Of a DNA stretch of 64,000 nucleotides, positions 24,060-35,276 are shown piece after piece (position 1 is the first letter of the stretch; the number at the start of each line of letters is the position of its first letter). A model generated the notes under the pieces. That model did not search any database, was not told the DNA's origin, and saw only the letters and a program-made list of their open reading frames with translations. The position numbers and the translations under genes are program-made. This DNA comes from Taxillus chinensis (Eukaryota; Streptophyta; Magnoliopsida; Santalales; Loranthaceae). The stretch covers positions 10,908,842-10,972,841 of the forward strand of contig CM042084.1 in assembly GCA_023512835.1 (NCBI GenBank). The letters are read 5' to 3'.

Positions 24060-24240
24060 TCCAAATACTATTGGGGAGGTGCAGAGGCTACTAGAGGAGA
24101 TGCAAAGCCTACTGATACAACTCCATAAAGTAGTCGGGCAAGTGTCGAGGCTATTGAAGAAGGTGCAGAGCCTACTAAGGTGTCTCCAAAGAGTAATCGG
24201 GGAGGTGTGGAGGCTATTGCAGAGCTCAACACAATAACAA
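24060..24240 (+). repeat. About 65-bp repeat, 2.3 units, Leu-rich when translated
   Basis: Units begin GGGGAGGTG(C/T)(A/G)GAGGCTA at 24073, near 24137 and 24199. Read from GEVQRLLEEMQ onward, the plus frame is open and strongly amphipathic (VSRLLKKVQSLL, VWRLLQSS). There is no start codon; it is probably a relic. Confidence 0.45.
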
Positions 24241-25200
24241 CAAATCCATTTCTCCAACCAACTTCACGTGCCCACACACATAACGTCTCCACTCTTGAAT
24301 ATTTGCGCAAACATATCCAAAGATACATAGGTGTAAATATTATATAAACTTTTAAACAACAATACATTTTAAATAATGTTTGTGTACCTTATATGTAGTA
24401 AACTTGATTGTATAGTCAATTATCATTTAGATTTGACCACATGGCCACATTTTATTAAAGCAGCCTACATATTGACACAAGTTAACAAGAAATAGTATGT
24501 TCAAAAACTTATATATGAACATTACATATTTGTTCGAATAGTAATAGTCGAGCATAATAGTAATGTTCGTAACTAGTCAATCAAATATATTATAAGTGTT
24601 CGAAATTTGATAATCGAACTTATTAATATTATTTGTGAAGTGTTAATTGAACGAAGAAAAAAATTTAAATTATAAAAACCGAACTCGGGTAAGATAGCCT
24701 GTTGAGATTTGAAATAGTCTATTATACAAATATAGCAGTATTATCTTTTTCATGCATCAAATTTTTCTTTCACTTGTTTTGGAATTAACGTTTTCCAAAT
24801 TATTGGCTTTGGTGGAACAAAATGGGATATTTGGATTTGTGTGTGAAATTAGAAATTAGGGTACATAAAATTATATATATGATAGGTAAACTTTTTTATT
24901 TTTTTATTGTTTTAATTTTTATAAGAATTTTTTAATTAAATAACAAATAAATAGTATGAAAATTTCAGGATGATCTGCGTAGTATGAGTATCTTACTTGT
25001 ATGCTGAGGTGGAATAAGGTCATGCCTGGGGGCGGGCATCCCAGCAGAAATGAGGAACAACCAATGAACTACAGCCTGTCCTTAAGTCAACTCATTACTT
25101 TTGTCCATCCAATTCCTGGGTGTAGCAGCTCTTCTCCCTTTCTCTCTCTCTGCATCAAACCTCCTCTACTGCAGGTACTCCTCACCTCGAACAATGTTCC

Positions 25201-26117
25201 TGTTTATTGTCTTTACCATCGCGCTCGTGACTTAAATATTTTTTTCCCAGTTTCCCCCCCAAAAAAAATTACTGGATGAAATGATGCAAGAACTGTTTCA
25301 TGTTTGCCTCCATGTTTCACCAGTAATGTTAAAAGACCATAATAATAACAATAAAAGTTTGTTTTCAATGGCTCCTTTAAATAGGACATCAACTTGTGAT
25401 CCCATTTTTATGTCTAGGCCTAAGTAATACCCAAGCAGGCTACTATTTTTTATATTTCTAACGCGATCCATCTAGCTCAACTTATAACATTACCATTTGT
25501 AGCTACAAATAATTGCACTTGGTTGCACTTTCATACACGCAAAAGTTGCACATATTATGGCAGAGGGCAACGAAGGAATGGGTCCTTATTAGTTCCATAG
25601 GGACAACACACATACTCTCTGAGATTCACAACAAAGGGGGTATCGTAATGTCAACCCCAGCAGTATTGAACATCATGGAACCTTCAGCAAACAACGCCTC
25701 AAAAAGCTATCATTTGATTGCTTGGGTACATACCAATATTTCCCTTTTCAACTATATACCAAAGCAAGCACGAGTATGAATGGATGGAGCAAACTGTAAC
25801 TAATGCATTCTGGGAGTTCTGAATGTTGATGGAGCAAAAGGATGACATCTATGAAATATCATGTTTCTTACTTTAGGGGGGGGGGGGGGGGGGGGGGTCT
25901 CCTGGTGTATTGGTTTAGGGGCTTTGGCTATCATCATAAGTTGAAATTATTATGGATTGATAATGTTCGGGCAGTAATTATGGGCAAGGACTTATTAATT
26001 TGTATTCCTTACCCCACCTTTGACTCATGGATGATGTCTACTTGCCTCTAGGCTGACAACATTGTAGGGAGGTCAGTCAATGATCAAATTCTTGTTGCCT
26101 TTCCAGGACCAAAAAAA
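25201..26117 (+). other. 5' region of oxidase copy B
   Basis: Matches 5170-5988 of block A. Homology to block A ends on the left near 25200, so copy B lacks the MADS gene. The sequence ends in a TTTCCAG acceptor-like motif just before the start codon, suggesting a leader intron. Confidence 0.55.
25876..25897. repeat. Poly(G) run, 22 bases
   Basis: Uninterrupted G run upstream of oxidase B. Copy A has eight Gs at the equivalent place, after a local deletion. Confidence 0.9.
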
Positions 26118-28783
26118 ATGGCTGCTGAACCAGTCAATGTGAATGAGTTCCAAGAACTGGCTCGCCAAGCACTTCCGAAGATGTACTATGATTTCTTTGC
26201 TGGAGGTGCTGAGGACCAGCATACACTAAGGGAAAATGTGAAGGCCTTTCAGAGAATTATGTAAAGTTTCACGCCTGTACTGTACAATGCTTTTAAATGG
26301 GCTGAGACTCTATACTCAGTTTGTTTTGGCTTCTCAGATTGCGGCCGAGAATGCTCATCGATGTTACCAAAGTAGATATGTCAATTACTATTTTGGGTTA
26401 CAAAATGTCAGCGCCAATTATGATTGCTCCAACTGCCATGCATAAGCTAGCACACCATCAAGGTCAAAACCCTATTGGAGGCACAGTTAATTTGAAATGT
26501 GCACATTCCTGATTATGCTTGTTATTTGCAGGAGAGGTTGCAACGGCCAGAGCAGCGGCTGCATGTAATACCATAATGGTATTAGGCTATTAGCATATCA
26601 AATTCTGTTTGTGATCCCATAATGTTGTTATCACTATTTCTTAAAAAGATAAAATCAAATGCTGAGCTGATTGGCTTCCTGCAAGTGCTCTAACTTTGAA
26701 TATTTCTCATGATCTTATTGTAGGTGTTGTCTTTTTCGTCCACTTGCACTGTGGAGGAGGTTGCTTCAAGCTGCAATGCAATTCGGTTCTTTCAATTATA
26801 TGTAAATTCATGTGCTGATGTAGTTTCAAAAAATATTGTAAACCTTATCCTTTGAAAAGTACCAGCTATGTTTTTTGATTTATTTCCCTCTTTTGAGATG
26901 ATCAAAGCTGAAGCTTGCGATATGATTATCCTTCTGCTAATAGGTTTTTAGGAGAAGGGATATATCAGCACAACTCGTGCAAAGAGCTGAAAGGAATGGA
27001 TACAAGGCGATAGTTTTAACTGTTGACACTCCTAGGCTTGGTCGAAGGGAGGCAGATATAAAGAACAGGCAGAATATTTCGTGTTTTTAAAACAGTTTGC
27101 ACATTATCATGTTTCCATCTTAACATTTTATGATTTATCGATGGAGATGAAACATGACCAAACGTTTGAAGAAATGGCAGACTATTTGTTGCCCATAGTA
27201 ACACGATAGGCTTTATAGCAGTTTTTGGATTTGAATTACATTGGCAAACACTTCTGCAGGATGATTGCTCCACAGCTGAAGAACTTTGAAGGCCTCTTAT
27301 CTACTGCAGTTGCATTGGTGAGTGTTAGGGAGTGGGGGGTATATAGTAGAGTTGTGTCTGCATGCTTAAAAATTTGTATTTCCTGTTTTATCTTAAACTT
27401 CTGCAGGGCAAGGGTTCAAATCTTGAAGCTTTTGCAGCAACAACCCTTGACCCTTCACTGAGTTGGAAGGTATGCATGTGAGTGCTAATTTATGTTTTAT
27501 GGAGAAAAAATAGGAAGGATCACCTATTTTCAGTGCTATTAAAATATACTTGGAGTCACAACCTTTGCAGGACATCAGCTGGTTAAAATCAATTACAAAG
27601 TTGCCAATCCTACTCAAGGGTATACTTACTCGTGAAGATGGTATAATAACTATTTATAATACAGTAGTTACAAGTTATATTTCCTCATAGGTGCAATATT
27701 AGGTTAAACAGGAACCATTTTTCATTGCTCTTAATTGCTGGAGAGACATTCAAGGTTTAGCTAAGTCATTGATAGCTTGTTTCTTCCTGCAAATTAAGAT
27801 TATTGAACTATCTTTGACAGCACTAAAGGCTATGGAAGTAGGAGTGGATGGAGTTATCGTCTCTAATCATGGAGGTCGGCAACTAGATTATGCCCCTGAC
27901 ACAATTTCTGCTCTGGAAGAGGTAATTCTTTCAATAACCCTTCATCAAAACCTTTAACAATAAAAACACAATTTTTTCTACAGTAGAACTCTTAAGAAAG
28001 GTAGCTTCCTTTTTGTAGAGGGAGTTCAATAATTCCTATGATCCTTGGCAAAATGATTTTCAGATGAATTAAATATTTAACCACACTTAAAAATAGTGTT
28101 TGGTGTACCTGATATTAACAGGTGGTCCATGCTGTTGGTGGTAAAATTCCTGTTCTTTTTGATGGGGGGGTGCGAAGGGGAACAGATATTTTCAAGGCAT
28201 TAGCTCTTGGAGCCCAAGCTATTCTTGTAAGCTTCTTAGCTGCAGTTATATAATTTTCTAATATATAAATCCCATGTGACTTTATTGTTTCTCCCCTCAC
28301 TCTTCATTTACACAGCCAACGCTACCCTTTCTTCCATGGGTTACTTTGAGTTCATTTGATTTTCTCTTCAGTTGCCCATTTTGCTTCTTATTACCAAATT
28401 TTCGTCATTTTATCTATTATTTCCTCCCTTTGCTTGAACAAACAAGAAAAAGATATTTCTCCAATTTGTCTGTGTAAAACAAACAAGAAAAAGGTATCAC
28501 TGACACTTGAAGCTTCATACTTAAGTCTTTGCTCTCTATTTACGGATGTTTGTTTGGACTTAAAAAAGTGGCCTAATGCTGGTTTTTTGTCCATAAACTG
28601 CAGGTTGGTAGGCCCATTTTATGGGGGCTAGCTGCTAAGGGAGAGTATGGAGTGCAACTAGTCATGGAAATGTTGAAGAATGAACTCGAACTCACTATGA
28701 GCCTTTCAGGCTGTCCAAGCGTAAAGAATATTACTCGGCATCACGTGAGAATGGAACACGAGGGTCTTCAATCCATGCTCTAA
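26118..28783 (+). CDS. Peroxisomal (S)-2-hydroxy-acid oxidase, HAOX/GLO4 type, intact copy B
   Basis: FMN-dependent oxidase converting 2-hydroxy acids plus O2 to 2-oxo acids and H2O2. Exons: 26118-26260, 26338-26462, 26532-26578, 26724-26801, 26944-27068, 27260-27317, 27407-27469, 27571-27640, 27821-27921, 28122-28226, 28604-28783. Together these are 1095 nt, 364 aa, in frame. Motifs: [57 protein letters not shown] (active-site Lys), [10 protein letters not shown] (catalytic His and Arg) and [10 protein letters not shown] (FMN phosphate binding). The C-terminus SML is a PTS1-type peroxisomal signal. The position equal to Tyr24 of spinach glycolate oxidase is Phe, as I recall for Arabidopsis HAOX1/2, pointing to the longer-chain hydroxy-acid clade rather than photorespiratory GLO. 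Intron 5 uses a GC donor. The only undamaged copy of three. Confidence 0.93.
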
Positions 28784-29339
28784 GTCTGATGACGCTCCAA
28801 AGCACCCTCAATGGATAGTTTATGGGAACTTTAAAATATGCAGCTATGATTGAATACTACAATCTCAGACGAGCATTCATGTTCATGTAATTTTCCTATG
28901 GTTCTTAGGACATTTTGAGACTGCAACTGTATCTCCGTGTGCACGGGATGTTTCTGCCAAACAATGGGATAGTAAATGATGCAATTTAGTTATGGCTTCA
29001 CATCACAACTAATTGGAACTGCAATGATGAACAGGTTATAGCTAGGGTGACACGCGTGGATAAGTGACAAATATTGTAGGATCAAATATTGTTTTATAAT
29101 TACAGTTTCACTATCCCAATTGCAGCACCTACATTTAGAAAGTACTACCTTGAAAAAAATGTTCTAATTAGTTACCATTTACAACTTTTCAAGCGCAAGA
29201 AGCATCTTCAATTTCCCACATTCTTCCGAAAGACCAAATAAAAATTATGAAATTAACGATCAGGCTAAGATTCTTGCGCCCATCAAGTGACATACAGGGT
29301 TACAAGTCACAACCTAAAGCGTCACATTCACTCTCCGTT
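28784..29339. other. Oxidase B - PHL B spacer
   Basis: Convergent 3' ends meet here; no gene seen. Recurs inverted at 9304-9853. Confidence 0.6.
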
Positions 29340-30365
29340 TTATTCATTTTTTACAGAATTGTTCTTATTCACACCTTGCAACTCCATGGGAGAATTTGTG
29401 ATGCTACCAACTGAGCCAAGAGTCTGGGAGCTGAGCTGTGGACTAGCTGGGCAAGGGTCCGGATTACCAGTGCTTAAAGGGAGGATGGCACCAAAGCTTA
29501 TCTGTGGGCTCATTGGGGTGTGTTGGCTCATTGGGGTACGTTGGCTCATCTACAGGCTCATTGGGGTGCGTTGCCTCATCGGCTGTGGGCTAGCCTGCTG
29601 CAGCTGCTGAGCTTGTTGGCTCATTTTCTGTGTAATACCCATGGTTGATGGAGATCCTACTTGTGAACGTGACAAAACAGCCTGCAGAGGAGAGGGTGTT
29701 TCTTGCTGTTGCTGTTGTAACTGATGTTGCTGCAGCTGTTGCTGCTGTTCTAACTGTTGTTGCTGCAGTTGCTGTTGTTGATGGTATTGTAACTGTTGTA
29801 ATTGCTGCTGTTGTTGGTTCATGTACAAATTCATCCCTGCCATCAACTTAGGAGGACCCATGGGCCCAATGGACGATCGTGATACACCACCCATGTTTGC
29901 TTGGTTTAGAGTCTGTCCCAGCATGGAAAGACCACTGGCAGTTGGATTCATCGGCCTGGCCCCTGACATCCCTGCCATGCCTGATTGAGGACTTCCCGAC
30001 ATGCCTCTTTGCATTGACTTCAGCTTTGATGCCATAATGGCAGCTTGTGCTGGGTGGAGCTGCGGCCCAGGACGCAGCTGGTGGCTTATCGCATTGAGAC
30101 TCGTAGCCTGACTCAGACTCATTGAGTTCTGACCCATATTGCCAATGCCAGAGAGAGGCCCCATCGGTGCAAACATTCCAATTGCTCCAACTCACCTTGT
30201 ACTGCCCCCCATGCCCAAGACATTGCCAGGTCCACCAAGGCCAACAATATTATTTCCAATATTTCCCATACCCACAGCCGGGCCAAGTCCCATTGCCATT
30301 TTCCTCTGAATGGGCTGCTGTTGTTGTGGCTGTGGCTGTTGCCAATAGTGTAGCCTTTTGACTGG
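29340..30365 (-). pseudogene. PHL-like Gln-rich protein, 3' fragment (copy B)
   Basis: The minus strand encodes the C-terminal region of a PHL-like coactivator: PIQRKMAMGLG, MFAPMGPLSGIGNMGQN, QAAIMASKLKSMQRGMSG, MGPPKLMAGMNLYMNQ, about 50 residues of poly-Gln, MRQRTPMS repeats, and the tail SSQTLGSVGSITNSP. Two in-frame nonsense codons are visible: TGA just upstream of MFAPMGP, and TAG at 29550-29552 where copy A has CAG (Gln). Homology stops abruptly near 30365 at the edge of an inverted repeat, and the 5' part of the gene is absent. Broken 3' fragment; the family assignment rests on the remembered PHL tail. Confidence 0.65.
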
Positions 30366-31110
30366 TTCTTGTTCTAATAATTTTATGACGGGGTTTGTCC
30401 ATTAAGTATGAACATCCTTAACAATTGTGGTAACAATCATTATGTTTCTTCTATTTCGATATAGATATAGAAGAACAAATTCAATGAAACAACATTAATT
30501 GTTTAAAAACACTTGCTTCCAAGGATACACAAAGTTCCCCTTCATTGTCATTCTAAATGCTCTCCTCTAATCTTCAATAAAAATAAAGTTCCGAATTAAA
30601 CAAAACTCCAGGAATGATCATCATATTTAATGGGTTGGCAGGCTCCATGATTCAATTATTTACCGAAAACCTTGAGGAGAAAACATTTGATTTTTTTTAG
30701 AGGGGATGCTAGTATGATAAATTTTCCAAATTTAGAGTTCAAGTAGGTGAAAGACACGTAAGGACTATCAAAAGATGTCAATTCCAGAACTTTAACCTCT
30801 GTCTTTCAATAGTAAATGCTATTTTGAAATATACATTTTTATTTCTATAAGAAAGCATTACCGATGCATATGGAGACATGAAAAAAAATCCACACATTGA
30901 AAGAGAGACATAAAATAATAATTTAGTGACAACCTGATTTGCCTTCCCCACATTATAATATCTGTGAAGGCATGTTTTATTATTATTAATCTATCTATCT
31001 AAATATCAACATATTAATATATATATATATATATATTATATCAGTTGAACTACTGAAAATGATAATAATAAATTAAACCTAAAATTTTGCACAAAAAAAA
31101 AGTTGTGATA
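30366..31110 (+). repeat. Inverted-repeat arm matching 38150-38995
   Basis: Matches the complement of about 38150-38995 and, from 30571, matches 1-575 directly. It starts exactly where the PHL fragment ends. With its partner it brackets the MADS-C/oxidase-C block. Confidence 0.75.
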
Positions 31111-31540
31111 ATGTGATTAGACAGAGGAACTTTATTGAAGTAACCTGTTTATAACAAACGTGGCGTGGATGGACTTTTTAATTGCCATAGCTGTGATAGA
31201 TCTAATGGAGATTCTACGATATAACAATGCTTTACTTAATTCGGCATTCATAAAAATTAAAAACTGAAAATTGAATTGTATTTTCAATTAACATATATTA
31301 AAGAAAACAATGGGGAGGTCTTAATGAACTTCTATCGAACTTCTGGCTATTAATGAAACATGGCTCACATACATTTTCAATTCAACTTGCAGCTCTTAAT
31401 GAAACATTATTGTGTTTGTGTGTGTATATATACACAAAAGAATTAACACGGGCCATTCCTTGGTATATCGCAAAAGTGGAGTGGATGGACTTTTTAATTG
31501 CCACAACTGTGAATAGATCTAATGGAGTCTATGGAAATTC
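31111..31540. repeat. Dispersed MADS-downstream repeat at oxidase C breakpoint
   Basis: Two stretches (31140-31250 and 31440-31540) repeat the sequence downstream of MADS C (34440-34560), around GTGGATGGACTTTTTAATTG. Between them lies the 15690 family repeat. At 31541 it passes directly into truncated oxidase exon 11, so the oxidase-C block is flanked on both sides by directly repeated sequence. Confidence 0.7.
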
Positions 31541-34072
31541 CCCTTAGCAGCTAGCCCCCATAAAACAGGCCTACCAACCTGCAGTTATGGACAAAAAACT
31601 AGTATTAGGCCACTTTTTTAAGTCCAAACAAACATCCGCAAATAGAGAGCAAGGATTAAGTATGAAGCTTCAATTGTCAGTAATATCTTTTTCTTGTTTA
31701 TTTTACACAGACAAATTGGAGAAATATCTTTTTCTTATTTGTTCAAGCAAAGGGAGGAAATAACAAGTAAAATGAGGAAAATTTGGTAATAAGAAGCAAA
31801 ATGGACAACTAATTGAAGAGAATATCAAATGAACTGAAGTAACCCATGGAAAAAAAGTGTAAAAAAGAGAGTGAACACAGGGTGTGGGGGGGGGGTGTTA
31901 AATGAAGAGTGAGGGGAGAAACAATAAAGTCACATGAAATTCATATATTAGAAAATTATATAACTGCAACTAAGAAGCTTACAAGAATAGCTTGAGCTCC
32001 AAGAGCTAATGCCTTGAAAATGTCTGTTCCCCTTCGCACCCCCCATCAAAAAGAACAGGAATTTTACCACCAACTACATGGACCACCTGTTAATATCAGG
32101 TAAACCAAACACTATTTTTAAGTATGGTTAAATATTTAATTCATCTGGAAATCATTTTGCCAAGGATCATAGGAATTATTGAACTCCCTCTACAAAGGAA
32201 GCCACCTTTCTGAAGAGTTACACTGCAGAAAAAATTGTGTTTTTATTGTTAAAGGTTTTGATGAAGGGTTATTGAAAGAATTACCTCTTCCAGAGCAGAA
32301 ATTGTGTCAGGGGCATAATCTAGTTGCTGACCTCCATGATTAGAGACGATAACTCCATCCACTCCTACTTCCATAGCCTTTAGTGCTGTCAAAGATAGTT
32401 CAATAATCTTAATTTGCAGGAAGAAACAAGCTATCAATGACTTAGTAAACCTTGAATGTCTCTCCAGCAATTAAGAGCAATGAAAAATGGTTCCTGTTTA
32501 ACCTAATACTGCACCTATGAGGAAATATAACTTGTAATTGCTGTATTATAAATAGTTATTATACCATCTTCACGAGTAAGTATACCCTTGAGTAGGATTG
32601 GCAACTTTGTAATTGATTTTAACCAGCTGATGTCCTGCAAAGGTTGTGACTCCAAATATATTTTAATATCACTGAAAATAGGTGATCCTTCCTATTTTTT
32701 CTCCATAAAACATAAATTAGTATTCACATTCATACCTTCCAAGTTCCAACTCAGTGAAGGGTCAAGGGTTGTTGAACCCTTACCCTGCAGAAGTTTAAGA
32801 TGAACAGGAAATACAAATTTTTAAGCATGCAGACACAACTCTACTATATACCCCCCACTCCCTAACACTCACCAATGCAACTGCAGTAGATAAGAGGCCT
32901 TCAAAGTTCTTCAGCTGTGGAGCAATCATCCTGCAGAAGTGTTTGCCAATGTAATTCAAATCCAAAAACTGCTATAAAGCCTATCGTGTTACTATGGGCA
33001 ACAAATAGTCTGCCATTTCTTCAAACGTTTGGTCATGTTTCATCTCCATCGATAAATCATAAAATGTTAAAATGGAAACATGATAATGTGCAAACTGTTT
33101 TAAAAACACGAAATATTCTGCCTGTTCTTTATATCTGCCTCCCTTCGACCAAGCCTAGGAGTGTCAACAGTTAAAACTATCGCCTTGTATCCATTCCTTT
33201 CAGCTCTTTGCACGAGTTGTGCTGATATATCCCTTCTCCTAAAAACCTATTAGCAGAAGGATAATCATATCGCAAGCTTCAGCTTTGATCATCTCAAAAG
33301 AGGGAAATAAATCAAAAAACATAGCTGGTACTTTTCAAAGGATAAGGTTTACAATATTTTTTGAAACTACATCAGCACATGAATTTACATATAATTGAAA
33401 GAACCGAATTGCATTGCAGCTTGAAGCAACCTCCTCCACAGTGCAAGTGGACGAAAAAGACAACACCTACAATAAGATCATGAGAAATATTCAAAGTTAG
33501 AGCACTTGCAGGAAGCCAATCAGCTCAGCATTTGATTTTATCTTTTTAAGAAATAGTGATAACAACATTATGGGATCACAAACAGAATTTGATATGCTAA
33601 TAGCCTAATACCATTATGGTATTACATGCAGCCGCTGCTCTGGCCGTTGCAACCTCTCCTGCAAATAACAAGCATAATCAGGAATGTGCACATTTCAAAT
33701 TAACTGTGCCTCCAATAGGGTTTTGACCTTGATGGTGTGTTAGCTTATGCATGGCAGTTGGAGCAATCATAATTGGCGCTGACATTTTGTAACCCAAAAT
33801 AGTAATTGACATATCTACTTTGGTAACATCGACGAGCATTCTCGGCCGCAATCTGAGAAGCCAAAACAAACTGAGTATAGAGTCTCAGCCCATTTAAAAA
33901 CATTGTACAGTACAGGCATGAAACTTTACATAATTCTCTGAAAGGCCTTCACATTTTCCCTTAGTGTATGCTGGTCCTCAGCACCTCCAGCAAAGAAATC
34001 ATAGTACATCTTCGGAAGTGCTTGGCGAGCCAGTTCTTGGAACTCATTCACATTGACTGGTTCAGCAGCCAT
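31541..34072 (-). pseudogene. (S)-2-hydroxy-acid oxidase copy C, disrupted
   Basis: Minus-strand exons: 34072-33930, 33852-33728, 33658-33612, 33466-33389, 33246-33122, 32930-32873, exon 7 (altered, about 32787-32739), 32634-32565, 32385-32285, 32086-31983, and 31578-31542 (partial). Exon 7 lost 21 nt by deletion between CAA repeats and gained a 7-nt tandem duplication (TTGGAAC-TTGGAA), giving a net frameshift. Exon 10 is 104 nt, with six Gs instead of seven, the same loss as in copy A. Exon 11 ends after the codons for GLAAKG. Exons 1-6 are intact, including the GC donor of intron 5. Not able to make an oxidase. Confidence 0.9.
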
Positions 34073-34856
34073 TTTTTTTGGTCCTGGAAAGGCAACAAGA
34101 ATTTGATCATTGACTGACCTCCCTACAATGTTGTCAGCCTAGAGGCAAGTAGACATCATCCATGAGTCAAAGGTGGGGTAAGGAATACAAATTAATAAGT
34201 CCTTGCCCATAATTACTGCCCGAACATTATCAATCCATAATAATTTCAACTTATGATGATAGCCAAAGCCCCTAAACCAATACACCAGTTCTTGCATCAT
34301 TTCATCCAGTAATTATTTTTTTATTTTTTATTTTTTTGGGGGGGGGGAGACTGGGAAAAAAATATTTTAAGTCACGAGCGCGATGGTAAAAATAATGAAC
34401 CATTATTGTGCTTGTGTGTGTGTGTATATATACACATAAAAGAATTAACACAGGCCATTCATTGGTATATCGCAAAAGTGGAGTGGATGGACTTTTTAAT
34501 TGCCACTGCTGTGAATAGATCTAATGGAGTCTATGGAGATTCTACGATATAACAATGCTTTACTTAAATTGGGCATTCATTATGAATAACGATGTTTTAC
34601 ACAATAACGTTAACGGATCATCATTTGGCATTTTTTTTTTAGTATCTCCACCACAATTGCACGTAAGAAGAAGAAACACAATCAAGAGACATTCACATCA
34701 TGGGAAAAAAATAGGCATTCATTCTTATTTAAGCAACATGTACAACAGCATACTATCCTCTAAATCAGGAATCAATGTACGTTTGATTCCTATTAATTAC
34801 AGTAAAAGAATTAAAAAAAAAATATGACAAAAAAAATACAAAATCACTGCAACACA

Positions 34857-35204
34857 TCATTGTACGCTGAGTCCGAATCTTCTCTCGAGCATATGCTTCA
34901 TTTTTAAAAGTTGCTCCAAGTCACAATCATCAACTGGGGTTGCCAAGATCCTCTGCATCTCATCCATCTCGGTGGTGGTAGAGACTGCCAGAAGGAAGTG
35001 ATCCAAGACTGAATCAAGGTTGGGTGAGCCGTGCGCCCAGCAGCCTCCCGCATCTGAGAAGATTATAGCTACGGCAGAGGCACCTGTCGTGTTATGCAAG
35101 TCGGTGATTTTCCTGAAGAGATCCATTTTTCTCTTAGACAGTGTTATCTTCCTGGATTTTAGGTCCTTAATTTCTGCAACGCCTTTTCTCCTGCCCTTGC
35201 CCAT
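34857..35204 (-). CDS. Type I MADS-box protein, copy C with altered C-terminus
   Basis: Single-exon paralogue of the MADS gene at 4491, 115 aa. The MADS domain is kept (LSKRKMDLFRKITDL, IIFSDAGG), as is GSPNLDSVLDHFL. There is one extra codon in the TTGAS region and one in FLLAV. A 10-nt deletion after LLKMKH shifts the frame, replacing the A-copy tail QLENAREKIRTQ with MLERRFGLSVQ. Its TATA box is changed to TGTAAAT. Start chosen at MGKGR, where the domain begins. Might be translated, but expression is doubtful. Confidence 0.6.
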   Translation of the reverse strand: MGKGRRKGVAEIKDLKSRKITLSKRKMDLFRKITDLHNTTGASAVAIIFSDAGGCWAHGSPNLDSVLDHFLLAVSTTTEMDEMQRILATPVDDCDLEQLLKMKHMLERRFGLSVQ

Positions 35205-35276
35205 CTTTCTATCGGAATGGGAGAGAGAGCGAGAGCTAAGTACGAGTGACATCGAGCAAGAGAAAGAGGTAGACAC

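Larger units (their letters stand above)
20860..25200. other. AT-rich intergenic region
   Basis: No supportable gene. Contains an (AAT)n tract near 22806-22845. A possible repeat-rich element lies at 23640-24660, where imperfect TTCGAAC / ATTTGAACA motifs occur at both sides. A short open frame with a pyrimidine-rich flank lies at 25001-25279. Confidence 0.5.

Noticed and set aside
29645..29851. Val/Ala-rich plus-strand frame near 29700
   Set aside because: It is the antisense of a CAG/CAA poly-Gln tract in the PHL fragment.
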